Positions 49,692 through 58,620 of a DNA stretch of 64,000 nt are shown here, one piece after another. Every line of letters starts with the position of its first letter. Position 1 is the stretch's first letter. The notes under the pieces were generated by a model. It had not been told where the DNA came from and ran no database searches. It worked only from the letters and a program-made list of their open reading frames with translations. Source of the stretch: Emcibacter sp. (GTDB taxonomy: Bacteria; Pseudomonadota; Alphaproteobacteria; Sphingomonadales; Emcibacteraceae); NCBI RefSeq assembly GCF_963675455.1, contig NZ_OY776217.1, positions 1,722,001-1,786,000 of the forward strand. Reading direction: 5' to 3'. Position numbers and translations under genes: made by a program.

Positions 49692-51020
49692 GTGACCCTA
49701 GACCTCCTGATCCGTAATGCTGTCTGTGTGTCTCACAACGGAATAGAGCCGGCGGATATCGCCGTCAGGGATGGTATCATCGTGGCAATCGGGCATCTGG
49801 GGAATGTGGAAGCGGAAGAGGTGCTCAATGCAAATGGTCTGCATCTGTTCCCGGGGGTGATTGACAGCCAGGTACATTTCCGGGAACCGGGCGCCGAGCA
49901 GAAAGAAGATCTCGAAAGCGGCAGCCGCGCAGCGGTTATTGGCGGTGTGACCTCGGTTTTTGAAATGCCTAATACCAAGCCAACCACATCCACGGTTAAG
50001 GCGCTGAAGGACAAGATCAGCCGGGCGACGGACCGCATGTGGTGTGACTTTGCTTTTTACGTTGGCGCCACCTCCGGCAATGCCGCGCGGATTGCCAGTC
50101 TGGAAAAACAGCCGGGGTGTGCCGGGATCAAGATATTTATGGGCTCCTCCACCGGGGATCTTCTGGTGGCGGACGATGAGTCCCTGGAAAAAGTGCTGTC
50201 CAACGGCTTCCGACGTATCGCTATCCATGCAGAAGACGAGGACAGGCTTCTCGAACGTAAGGATATGGCCGAGCATGGCGGTGTTTCCCAGCATCCTGTG
50301 TGGCGGGATGAAGAAACGGCAATTCGGGCGACGGAACGTATCCTCCGCCTTGCCCGCAAGACCGGCCGGCGCATCCACCTGCTGCATGTCACCACAGAGG
50401 ATGAAATGGCCATCCTGGCCGCCAACAAGGATATTGCCACGGTGGAGGTTACGCCCCAGCACCTGACGTTATCTTCGCCGGATTGTTATGAAGATCTCGG
50501 CACCTATGCCCAGATGAATCCGCCGATCAGGGATGAACGTCATCGTCAGGCCCTGTGGAAGGCCCTGAGTGTGGGGATTGTAGATGTGATCGGTTCCGAC
50601 CATGCGCCCCATGAAAAGGAAATGAAGGCGCTGAACTATCCCCTGAGTCCCTCGGGTATGCCGGGCGTGCAGACCCTGGTGCCGCTCATGATTGATCATG
50701 TGAACAAGGGCAACCTGTCACTGGAACGATTTATGGACCTGACCAGCGCCGGTCCGGCCCGGGTCTTTAACATCGCCGGCAAGGGACGACTGGCCGTGGG
50801 CTATGACGCCGACTTTACCGTGGTTGATCTCAAGAAGAAATGGGTCATTACCGAGGACTGGCTGCAGAGCAAGTGCGGCTGGAGCCCCTTTACCGACCGC
50901 CAGATGATCGGCAAGCCGGTGGGGACATTCGTGCGCGGCAACAAGGTCATGTGGGAAGGGGCCCTGGCTGTGGAGGCCAAGGGTCAGCCGATCCGTTTCC
51001 AGGAAACACTGGGAAAATAA
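49692..51020 (+). CDS. pyrC: Dihydroorotase-like amidohydrolase (PRK09060 type)
   Basis: A 442-residue enzyme from a GTG at 49692 with AAAGGA eight bases upstream; the frame opens at 49635 but those residues are not family-like. The barrel shows the bridging Lys in CAGIKIFMGSS, HAEDED, LLHVTTEDE and GSDHAPHEKEMK. The first metal motif reads VIDSQVHFREPGAEQKED, so the first His of the usual HxH is Gln. I recall the PRK09060 subfamily with the same DSQVHFREPG. Dihydroorotase converts carbamoyl aspartate to dihydroorotate in pyrimidine synthesis; with the altered ligand, activity needs testing. Confidence 0.85.
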   Translation: MTLDLLIRNAVCVSHNGIEPADIAVRDGIIVAIGHLGNVEAEEVLNANGLHLFPGVIDSQVHFREPGAEQKEDLESGSRAAVIGGVTSVFEMPNTKPTTSTVKALKDKISRATDRMWCDFAFYVGATSGNAARIASLEKQPGCAGIKIFMGSSTGDLLVADDESLEKVLSNGFRRIAIHAEDEDRLLERKDMAEHGGVSQHPVWRDEETAIRATERILRLARKTGRRIHLLHVTTEDEMAILAANKDIATVEVTPQHLTLSSPDCYEDLGTYAQMNPPIRDERHRQALWKALSVGIVDVIGSDHAPHEKEMKALNYPLSPSGMPGVQTLVPLMIDHVNKGNLSLERFMDLTSAGPARVFNIAGKGRLAVGYDADFTVVDLKKKWVITEDWLQSKCGWSPFTDRQMIGKPVGTFVRGNKVMWEGALAVEAKGQPIRFQETLGK

Positions 51021-51021
51021 A

Positions 51022-51648
51022 TCAGCTCTTACGGAAAATAACCGACAGATTGTTGGCAGGCATTTCAACGGTCCGGACCAGAGTAAGGCCGTTTTTCCCG
51101 GCTTCCGCAATCACATCTTCCAGATTGCGCACTCCCCATTCCGGATTTCTTTCCTTCAGGCTGCGGTTAAAGGCTTCGTTGCCGGGCGCGGTGTGTTCAC
51201 CCTTCTGCTTATAGGGGCCGTAAAGATAGAGAATGCCGTTCCTCGGCAGGATGCGGCCAGCCCCTTTCATCAGACCTTCACAGGCCTTCCACGGGGCGAT
51301 ATGGATCATGTTGATGCAGACAATAGAGGTGATGGGTTCTATCGGCGGCGTTGTTTCGACCGGCCAGGGCTCATCACACACATTCAGATCCAGCGGCGGC
51401 AGGATATTATTGAGCTGCACGTCCCACCACCAGCCCTGGATGCTGTTGCGGCAGGCCGGGTCCGGATCGGTCGGCTGCCAAATAAGCGGAGCCAGGGCGC
51501 CGGTGAAATAGATGGCATGCTCGCCGCTGCCGCTGGCGATTTCCAGAACTGTTCCCCTGCGCGGCAACTCGGCTTTGAGGACCTCGAGGATCGGATCCCT
51601 ATTACGCGCCGTTGCCGGGGCAGATATTTTTTCCCTGACCTTACTCAT
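51022..51648 (-). CDS. DUF938 family SAM-dependent methyltransferase-like protein
   Basis: A 208-residue protein of the DUF938 family. The N-terminus ISAPATARNRDPILEVLKAE, the SAM motif GTVLEIASGSGEHAIYFTG, IWQPTDPDPACRNSIQGW and SIVCINMIHIAPWKACEGLM with GNGILYLYGPYK are characteristic. The substrate is unknown. Convergent with pyrC, only one base between stops. Probably the last gene of the leftward run beginning at the beta-helix gene. Confidence 0.88.
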   Translation of the reverse strand: MSKVREKISAPATARNRDPILEVLKAELPRRGTVLEIASGSGEHAIYFTGALAPLIWQPTDPDPACRNSIQGWWWDVQLNNILPPLDLNVCDEPWPVETTPPIEPITSIVCINMIHIAPWKACEGLMKGAGRILPRNGILYLYGPYKQKGEHTAPGNEAFNRSLKERNPEWGVRNLEDVIAEAGKNGLTLVRTVEMPANNLSVIFRKS

Positions 51649-51702
51649 CAGATTGTCCCTTACTCATAAGCAGGGGTATAACAGCCAGAGATTGCCAAAA
51701 AA

Positions 51703-52872
51703 TTAACCCTCCACCGTATGGGGTGCTTTGGCTCCTTCTTTTCCTTCCGGAGCAGTGAAAACCTCGGCGCCGTCCGGCAGGCTTTCCAGATAGACCGACT
51801 GGCTGGGGAAGGCGAAACCGGTGCCGTTCGTTTCGACAATCGTTTTGATTTCATAGGCCAGGCGTTCCTTGATGGTAAGCCATTCGCCCCAATTTGTTGT
51901 GTTAGTGAAGCAATAGAGCATGAGGTCGATGGAGCTGTCGTTGAAGCTGTCTACATTGACAAAGGTGGAAACTTCCTGTGGGTCGGCAAAGTCATTATTT
52001 TGTGCCACATAATCAAAAATCTGCTGACGAACATTCTTGAGCTGTTCGACAGTGGTACCGTAAAGAAGGCCGATTTTCCAGTAGATGCGGCGATGGGTCA
52101 TGCGGGAGAAGTTGATCACTGCATTGTCGGAAAGTTTGGAATTGGGCACATAGACCGGGGCCTTGTCGAATTGACGGATCATTGTCGTTCTGAAGCCGAT
52201 ATGTTCCACTGTCCCTTCCACGATCCCTTCAATCTTGACCCAGTCTCCTGGATGGAAGCGTTTTTCACCAATGATGAACAGTCCGGCAATCAGGTTCTTG
52301 AACAGGTCCTGTGCCCCCAGGGCAACGGCGACCCCGAACAGGCCGAGACCGGCGATCAGCGGCGCGACCTCAATCCCCCAGGTTTCCAGAATGGCAGCAA
52401 CGCCCAGAAAAATGATCAGCCCCTTGAGGGCCTTGACCATCCATTCGATCATGCTGATGGAAAATATGTCCCGCAATCTGCGGATGGTGAAGCTGAGCGG
52501 GGTCACCAGCATATACAGGGCCCAGAAAATATTAAAGGTGATCAGCGACTGGTTCAGCAGCAGGGCGCCTTCTTTCAGAAGGCCTTCCAGATTCATAAGT
52601 TCGGTGGCGGCAAATACGCCGATCACGATGGGAATGAAGCGCAGCGGGCCGTCCAGCGCTTCAATGATTTCATCATCCACGTCGCTTTCAGTTCTTTTGC
52701 TCAGCGCTTCCAGCCGGTGAATAACGAACCTGCTGAAAAAGCCCCGAAGAACAAAAGCAAAAAACAAGACCAGAAGACCGACAATGATCTGGCCTACATC
52801 GATGCCGTACACGCCTTTTTGCCAGACTTCGGCAACCAGGTTGATGAAATCGCTGAAAGATTCTTTTTCCAT
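51703..52872 (-). CDS. MscS-family mechanosensitive channel
   Basis: A 389-residue inner-membrane channel. Four to five helices are followed by the pore-helix and beta-domain signature GVAVALGAQDLFKNLIAGLF, KRFHPGDWVKIEGIVEGTVE and HIGFRTTMIRQFDKAPVYVP. An N-terminal periplasmic or amphipathic region contains SKRTESDVDDEIIEALDGPL. The ATG at 52872 has AGG upstream; the frame opens at 52953. Opens on membrane tension during hypo-osmotic shock. It begins five bases after the VanZ gene stop, so the two are co-transcribed. Confidence 0.9.
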   Translation of the reverse strand: MEKESFSDFINLVAEVWQKGVYGIDVGQIIVGLLVLFFAFVLRGFFSRFVIHRLEALSKRTESDVDDEIIEALDGPLRFIPIVIGVFAATELMNLEGLLKEGALLLNQSLITFNIFWALYMLVTPLSFTIRRLRDIFSISMIEWMVKALKGLIIFLGVAAILETWGIEVAPLIAGLGLFGVAVALGAQDLFKNLIAGLFIIGEKRFHPGDWVKIEGIVEGTVEHIGFRTTMIRQFDKAPVYVPNSKLSDNAVINFSRMTHRRIYWKIGLLYGTTVEQLKNVRQQIFDYVAQNNDFADPQEVSTFVNVDSFNDSSIDLMLYCFTNTTNWGEWLTIKERLAYEIKTIVETNGTGFAFPSQSVYLESLPDGAEVFTAPEGKEGAKAPHTVEG

Positions 52873-52877
52873 AATGC

Positions 52878-55061
52878 CTACTTTGCTCCGCCGGATGTTA
52901 TTTTGATCCCCCACGCGAGGGAGAATACTGCGCCAAGATAAAGAACGGTCCATCTCATAAACAGGACCGGTTGCGACAGCAGTATTTTTCTATCAGGCCC
53001 CAACAGAAAATCAACACCCGAGAAAGTTTGTCCGTATTTGTGGATTTCACTTTCCAGTCCCAGGTTGAGGCAAAACCAGGACAGGCCGACGGCGGCAATG
53101 GTGATCAAGACTTTCAGGGCCAGATGCCCGAGCCGCCCCAGCAGAATGATGTTCAGGCAAAGGATCAGCAGCAGCAGATAGAGGAAAAGGCTCCACAAGC
53201 CGTCTTCGCGGATCAGTTCGTTGAGGTTGTCTGTTGTGGACCAGTCAAAGGAAATATATTTGGCCAGCAGCAGGAAGGGCAGGCAGTAAAGACCAAACTC
53301 CAGCGTGGTCAGCAGAAACAATTTGCTTTTGTTGCGCCAGTCATGGATGGCGAATTTTTCCGATACATCAAATCCCATATGGAAAATAGCCAGCCAGGCG
53401 GTCAGCGGGAAAAACAGGGCTACAAAACGGACGGTCTGCTCGATCTGGCTGATAAAACCTGGTGCCTTGAGGGTGGAAAACAGCCAGACACCGAAATCCC
53501 CCCAGGCATTGCGCAGCATCACGTCCCGGTTCAGGGTCTGGGCACCCATGATGTCCTGAAGACTGTCTTCGGTGACGCTGATCTTCAGAAGCAGCAGGTT
53601 GATCAGCAGGGCCGCCGCGACCAGGGCTGGAAAAACAAGATACTGTTTCTTTCCGATGTCGAGGCTGAACCGGCTGATCAGCGGAACTGACATGCCGAAC
53701 CAGAGAACACAGAGGGCGAACGGGAAGATGGTAATCAGGTAACCGTCGAGCAGGAACAGCTCTTTCACATTATAGGGAATGCCGGGTATTTCCAGCACCA
53801 GGGCAATAACCCCGGTCAGGAAAAGGGTGGTCAGGAATATTTTCAGCAGAACCGGGCGAAGTCCCTGCGGTTCCTTTCTGGTCTCTGGCATGCCGGGTTT
53901 CCGGCTTGTTTCCGCCGTTTGGTCCGGGGCGGGCGCTGGCGGCGCGCTCTTGTGCAAAATCTGATAATACCAGAGCATAAGCAGGGCAATCAGCGGATTG
54001 GTGAGCTCTGCGTAGTGATGTGGATTGAAGACCTGAATAAATTCGCTGCCGCCGGCAAACAATACCAGCAGGACGGCGCATTTCCGGTAGCTGAAAAGCA
54101 GCTCGCGAAAGAGAACGACCAGGGCGCCGTAGAAATATAACCGTGCGGCAAGGGCAGACACGTTGGACAGAAGGTCACCGCTCAGAAACCCGACGAAGGG
54201 AACCAGCATGAAGCCCCGGCCAGCCGACAGGCCATAATCAAGCGGGGTTAGGTCCTTATACAGCAGGCTGCCGACAATCAGCCAGGCAAGAAGGGAGGCG
54301 GGCCGGGCCATATTTCTCAGACCCGCATACCAGATAATGGCGGCCAGCGGTCCGGCCATAATTTCATCCAGGGACAGATGATTGCGGGTGATGAAAACAC
54401 GCGCCACCAAAGACAGGAAAAAGATTACGGGCAGACTGTGCTGCTTCCAGAACGGCCTGTCGATGACCTGACGTGTGAAATAGGCAAACAGCAGCCAGGC
54501 GGTAAAATAGAGCAGGAAACTGTCCACCTGAACCGAACCGGCAAAAAAGATCGGCTTGAGGCTGTTTTTTATTTCCTGCAGATCGATAGTCGGTACGAAC
54601 GGCGCGAAGAGAAAAACCGCATAGAGCAACAAGAGGCTGGCGGGCATGATTTTATTCGCGCCAAGATGTACTTCCGGAATGTGTTTCCTGCCCAGCCGGA
54701 AAACCCACAACCCCAGGAAAATCCCCAGCATATTCCACAGGATGTCCGTCATTTCCGGCACCCGGTGGGGGATCATGATCTGCAGGACCTGCAATCCTGC
54801 GGCAAGTGCAACTCCGCCGGTAATCAGCCACATTCTGAACTGTCTTTTGCGGGACTGTGTTGTGCACATGGCTTCGCCGAAAAAGCCGAACGGTAAAAAC
54901 AGGGCGATGTTGCCAAGAATGTCGCCGAGGCTGCCAAATCTGTTCCAGGTTAATATCAGGGCCCTGATATTTTCGCCTGTCCAGCGTTCAGGTTCGAAAC
55001 CAAAGGGGAAGACGGAGCCGTATATGATCGCCACGACGAAAAACAGGAATATATTGCGCAC
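52878..55061 (-). CDS. Large polytopic protein with two VanZ-like domains
   Basis: A 727-residue membrane protein. Residues about 8-115 form a VanZ-like domain (YGSVFPFGFEPERW, LGDILGNIALFLPFGFFGEA, GLQVLQIMIPHRVPEMTDIL). A second VanZ-like unit lies around 260-375 (GFMLVPFVGFLSGDLLSN, GGSEFIQVFNPHHYAELTNP). A Pro-rich cytoplasmic loop follows, and then about six more helices of unknown type. Total about 16 helices. VanZ proteins are small and poorly understood, with some giving teicoplanin resistance. A tandem, extended form is unusual. Co-transcribed with MscS; a beta-helix gene lies upstream. Confidence 0.75.
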   Translation of the reverse strand: MRNIFLFFVVAIIYGSVFPFGFEPERWTGENIRALILTWNRFGSLGDILGNIALFLPFGFFGEAMCTTQSRKRQFRMWLITGGVALAAGLQVLQIMIPHRVPEMTDILWNMLGIFLGLWVFRLGRKHIPEVHLGANKIMPASLLLLYAVFLFAPFVPTIDLQEIKNSLKPIFFAGSVQVDSFLLYFTAWLLFAYFTRQVIDRPFWKQHSLPVIFFLSLVARVFITRNHLSLDEIMAGPLAAIIWYAGLRNMARPASLLAWLIVGSLLYKDLTPLDYGLSAGRGFMLVPFVGFLSGDLLSNVSALAARLYFYGALVVLFRELLFSYRKCAVLLVLFAGGSEFIQVFNPHHYAELTNPLIALLMLWYYQILHKSAPPAPAPDQTAETSRKPGMPETRKEPQGLRPVLLKIFLTTLFLTGVIALVLEIPGIPYNVKELFLLDGYLITIFPFALCVLWFGMSVPLISRFSLDIGKKQYLVFPALVAAALLINLLLLKISVTEDSLQDIMGAQTLNRDVMLRNAWGDFGVWLFSTLKAPGFISQIEQTVRFVALFFPLTAWLAIFHMGFDVSEKFAIHDWRNKSKLFLLTTLEFGLYCLPFLLLAKYISFDWSTTDNLNELIREDGLWSLFLYLLLLILCLNIILLGRLGHLALKVLITIAAVGLSWFCLNLGLESEIHKYGQTFSGVDFLLGPDRKILLSQPVLFMRWTVLYLGAVFSLAWGIKITSGGAK

Positions 55062-55097
55062 GGTCCTTGGAATCCCCTTTTTTATGGTTGCCGGATA

Positions 55098-56096
55098 TTA
55101 TTTCAGCCAGTTCCGGATTTTATACAGCAGATTGTCAAAAAAGTCCGACATGCTGATGTCCTGTTCCGTATCGCCGGATATTTTTTCCAGCTGATTATTC
55201 TGCAGATCCGGCGAAATAAGGCTGTGGTTACGCAGGAACAGCCGGTTGTCGCCATCGGCGCGGGCCAGGTTGTTGCGGATAATCAGGCTGTTGCCTTCCT
55301 GTTTTTTATTTTCCGCGCCGAAGCTGATCAGGGCATTATTCTCGCTGGCGGTATTTTTATAAAGGGTGCAGTCTTCGATGAGGGCTTCGCCGCCGTTGGG
55401 CAGGTCGATCAGGTAGCTTGAAGCGTAATCATCGCTATCCGAGATCACGGAGTGCCGGATGATGGTTTTTTTCGCCCGGCTTTTCACATTGTGTCCGGTC
55501 AGCGCACCGTAAATGACGCTGTTCTCCATGATAAAGCTGGCAATGGTTCCGACATAGATATTGTGGGACAGTTTACCGGTCCGATAATAATCCTGGGTAT
55601 TGTTGAAGACCTCCGAATCCCGCAACACCAGTTCGGCATCCGTCTTGTTGTTGGTCAGGATTCCCATTTCATTGTCATGGACCTTCAGTTTTTCAAGTGT
55701 CAGAAGACCGCCCTGATGGCGGATGGCGGAACCGTTGCGATCCGGCACCCGGGCACCGGAAAGCTCAAGATTTCTTATTGTAATGTTATCCCCGCGGATG
55801 ACCCATATGGCTTTGCCGTTTTTGATTTTTTCCGGGGCGGTGATATGCGGTGCATCGCCAAGGCCGATAATTTTCAGATTATTCTGCGAAACAAGGGCTT
55901 CCTCGTTTTCATAGAGGCCGCTGTCGATAAAGATCACATCGCCGTTTTCAGCCGCGCGGAGGGCTGCCGCAGGGGTTTTGTAGTCCCGGTCCGGCCCCAC
56001 ATGAAGGATTGCGGCCCCGGCGACGGACCAGCCTGCCAGCAGTATCCAGCAGGCGGATAGTGCCAGCCCACCATATTTCAGGACATTTGGATGCAT
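55098..56096 (-). CDS. Exported right-handed beta-helix protein
   Basis: A 332-residue protein with a signal peptide (to about residue 28, VAGAA) and a right-handed parallel beta-helix. A repeating pattern of turns is visible (LHVGPDRDYKTPAAALRAAE, ITIRNLELSGARVPDRNGS, IVGTIASFIMENSVIYG-like, HNVKSRAKKTIIRHSVISD, ALIEDCTLYKNTASENNAL). Pectate-lyase-like or NosD/DUF1565 type. The catalytic function is not clear; many relatives bind or cleave surface polysaccharide. First gene of the leftward run with VanZ and MscS. Periplasmic or surface location is inferred. Confidence 0.75.
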   Translation of the reverse strand: MHPNVLKYGGLALSACWILLAGWSVAGAAILHVGPDRDYKTPAAALRAAENGDVIFIDSGLYENEEALVSQNNLKIIGLGDAPHITAPEKIKNGKAIWVIRGDNITIRNLELSGARVPDRNGSAIRHQGGLLTLEKLKVHDNEMGILTNNKTDAELVLRDSEVFNNTQDYYRTGKLSHNIYVGTIASFIMENSVIYGALTGHNVKSRAKKTIIRHSVISDSDDYASSYLIDLPNGGEALIEDCTLYKNTASENNALISFGAENKKQEGNSLIIRNNLARADGDNRLFLRNHSLISPDLQNNQLEKISGDTEQDISMSDFFDNLLYKIRNWLK

Positions 56097-56256
56097 GGAA
56101 TTTTCCCCTGCCGGTTTTCAACCATTTGCCATAGGCCTTTGCCTTCCCTTTTACACTGGTTTTTGGGTGCGTGACAAAGTAAAATCAAAATATCAGTTGT
56201 TCCAGTATAGTTACATGTACCTGCGTCATAATATTTGAGAATAGGGAGCCAGTTGC

Positions 56257-57288
56257 ATGGCAGAGGGAACACACAAGACAGATATGGTCATTATCGGTGC
56301 GGGGCCGGTCGGCCTGTTTGCTGTATTCGAGGCCGGTCTGCTGGGCATGAAATGTCACCTGATTGACAATCTCGATCGTCCCGGTGGCCAGTGCATGGAA
56401 CTTTATCCGGAAAAACCCATTTATGACATTCCGTCCCGTCCCCGGGTGACGGGGCAGGAACTTATCGATAACCTGATTGAACAGAGCAGTCCGTTTGAGC
56501 CGGTCTTTCACCTGAAGCAACAGGCGTCTGCCCTGGAGCGGCTGGCAAACGGACATTGGCGCATTACCACCAGCCAGGATGTTGAAATTACCGCCCCGGT
56601 CGTCGTAGTGGCAGGGGGCGCCGGCAGTTTTGTGCCCAAGAAACCGCCTTATAAGGATCTGGAAACCTATGAAGAAAGGTCTGTGCGATATGCTGTCCAT
56701 CGTATGGAGCATTTCAGGGGCGAGCGCCTTGTTATTGTCGGTGGCGGCGATTCCGCCCTCGACTGGGTCATGAACCTGCAGCCGCTGGCGAAAAGGGTTA
56801 CCCTGGTTCACCGGCGGCCGGAGTTCCGGGGATCCCCGGATTCTGCCCTCAGGGTGCAGCAAATGGCGGCTGACGGGCTGATCGATCTTGTGACCGGGCA
56901 GGTTTGTGCCCTGGACGGGCATGACGGGCAACTGGAACGGATCGGGATCAGAACCCTTGACGGGCAGGAGCAGGAGATTTCCTGCGACTATCTTCTGCCG
57001 TTTCTGGGGCTGAAGATCAGTCTTGGCCCCATTGCTGACTGGGGGCTCAATCTGGCGAAAAATAATGTGGAAGTGGATCCGTCGACCTTCATGACCGCAA
57101 CGGGGGGAATCTTTGCGGTCGGAGATGTATGTGTCTATCCCGGCAAGCTGAAATTAATCCTGACCGGTTTTTACGAGGCGGCGGTCATGGCGCATGCGGC
57201 CTTCAAACATGCTTTTCCTGATCAGAAAATCACCGGGGGCTACACGACAACCAATAGTGTGCTGCAGGACAGGCTCGGGATCAGATGA
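56257..57288 (+). CDS. Ferredoxin/flavodoxin-NADP+ reductase (TrxR-like)
   Basis: A 343-residue FAD-dependent oxidoreductase of the thioredoxin-reductase-like FNR class. FAD motif VIIGAGPVGLFAVFEAGLLG, the diagnostic RPGGQCMELYPEKPIYDIPS, NADPH motif LVIVGGGDSALDWVMNLQPL and the FAD end motif TGGIFAVGDVCVYPGKLKL. There is no CxxC pair, which separates it from thioredoxin reductase. Passes electrons between NADPH and ferredoxin or flavodoxin. Monocistronic, with AGGGAG upstream. Confidence 0.92.
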   Translation: MAEGTHKTDMVIIGAGPVGLFAVFEAGLLGMKCHLIDNLDRPGGQCMELYPEKPIYDIPSRPRVTGQELIDNLIEQSSPFEPVFHLKQQASALERLANGHWRITTSQDVEITAPVVVVAGGAGSFVPKKPPYKDLETYEERSVRYAVHRMEHFRGERLVIVGGGDSALDWVMNLQPLAKRVTLVHRRPEFRGSPDSALRVQQMAADGLIDLVTGQVCALDGHDGQLERIGIRTLDGQEQEISCDYLLPFLGLKISLGPIADWGLNLAKNNVEVDPSTFMTATGGIFAVGDVCVYPGKLKLILTGFYEAAVMAHAAFKHAFPDQKITGGYTTTNSVLQDRLGIR

Positions 57289-57423
57289 ACAGGCCTTGAA
57301 ATTTGACGGAAAGGCTTTCCAGTCGCGGCAAGCTCGTATATTTTGAACCCGGTCGTCAGAATAGCCCCGGGCGGTGGGTCTTTATTCATCTGGGATTAAG
57401 ACGAACGGCCTTATAAGGTGTTT

Positions 57424-57873
57424 ATGGGTATTAAAATATTATTCAGACTGGTGCTATTTACGTTCCTGTCCGGCGCGGCCGGGGCCGGGCAGGCGTATGC
57501 CTTCACCTCGGGCACTATGGAGTTTGCCCAGAATAACACCATTCGTACAGCGCCGCCCCAGAGACAGCAACCCAGTGTCATGCAGCGATTGACACCATCG
57601 AGCAAACGGGAAACACAGTCCTTTTCCGGCCATGACAGGGTGCAACAGGCCATGCGCAACGGGGAAATCGTTTCCCTGCGCCGGATTCGTGCGACCGTAT
57701 TGAAGTCATATCCCGGCCGGATCGTTGATGTTCAGCTCCTGGAACTGAATAACCGGGCTGTACCCTATTTGTATGTGGTCAAGATACTGTCCGAAGACGG
57801 CCGGGTGCTTGACGTGACCCTTAACGCCAGGGACGCGGCCATATTGCGCGTCCAGGGGAGACAAAGACGATGA
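57424..57873 (+). CDS. Exported PepSY-like protein before a two-component pair
   Basis: A 149-residue protein with signal peptide (FTFLSGAAGAGQAYA) and a C-terminal PepSY-like domain (VQQAMRNGEIVSLRRIRATV, LYVVKILSEDGRVLDVTLNA). The ATG at 57424 has AAGG upstream; a GTG at 57418 is less likely. It overlaps the response regulator by four bases. PepSY proteins in this position often modulate the partner kinase in the periplasm, which is inference here. Confidence 0.75.
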   Translation: MGIKILFRLVLFTFLSGAAGAGQAYAFTSGTMEFAQNNTIRTAPPQRQQPSVMQRLTPSSKRETQSFSGHDRVQQAMRNGEIVSLRRIRATVLKSYPGRIVDVQLLELNNRAVPYLYVVKILSEDGRVLDVTLNARDAAILRVQGRQRR

Positions 57874-58553
57874 GATTGCTGCTGGTTGAAGATGATCAGG
57901 ACCTGTCCCGCCAGATGAAAACCATTCTGGAGGACGGCGGTTATGCAGTGGACGCTTCCTTTGATGGGGAAGACGGTCATTTTCTCGGGGAAACGGAAAG
58001 CTACGATGCGATCATTCTTGATCTCGGGCTTCCGGTGATGGATGGTCTGAGCGTGCTCAGGAAATGGCGCTCCAAAGGCATTGTCACCCCCGTCCTTATC
58101 CTGACGGCGCGGGATGAATGGTCCGAGAAAGTGGCCGGCCTGGATGCCGGTGCCGATGATTATGTGACAAAACCCTTCAAAGTAGAGGAGGTTTTGGCCC
58201 GGGTCAGGGCCCTGATCCGCCGGTCAGTGGGCAAGGCTTCACCGGAACTGGCCTGCGGGCCTGTCACCCTCAATACCAACAACAGCCGGGTGAGCGTGAA
58301 CGGTTCCCCTGTCAAGCTGACAGCCCAGGAATACAAGCTTTTGTCCTATATGATGCATCATCCGGAAAAAGTTATTTCCAGGACTGAACTGACCGAACAT
58401 ATTTACGATCAGGATTTTGATCGGGATTCAAATACCATCGAGGTGTTTGTCACCCGGATACGGAAAAAGCTCGGGGTTAATATTCTTAAGACAATCCGGG
58501 GCATGGGCTATCAGTTGATGGACGCTGAAGAACTGGAAGTAAAAGAAGGGTAG
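57870..58553 (+). CDS. OmpR/PhoP-family response regulator
   Basis: A 227-residue regulator. Receiver domain with acidic pocket LLVEDDQDL, phospho-Asp near residue 51 in AIILDLGLPVMDG, LTARDEW and the KPF motif DDYVTKPFKVEE. The winged helix contains VKLTAQEYKLLSYMMHHPEK and FVTRIRKKLGVNILKTIRGM GYQL. It overlaps the PepSY gene and precedes the kinase, a PhoPQ-like operon. The signal is unknown; Mg or membrane stress are typical of relatives. Confidence 0.93.
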   Translation: MRLLLVEDDQDLSRQMKTILEDGGYAVDASFDGEDGHFLGETESYDAIILDLGLPVMDGLSVLRKWRSKGIVTPVLILTARDEWSEKVAGLDAGADDYVTKPFKVEEVLARVRALIRRSVGKASPELACGPVTLNTNNSRVSVNGSPVKLTAQEYKLLSYMMHHPEKVISRTELTEHIYDQDFDRDSNTIEVFVTRIRKKLGVNILKTIRGMGYQLMDAEELEVKEG

Positions 58554-58620
58554 GGGGAAAATAGGACTTTTTTCCGCACGAAACAGGCAGAATAAATCGC
58601 TCTGGTTCCGGCTTCTTTTT

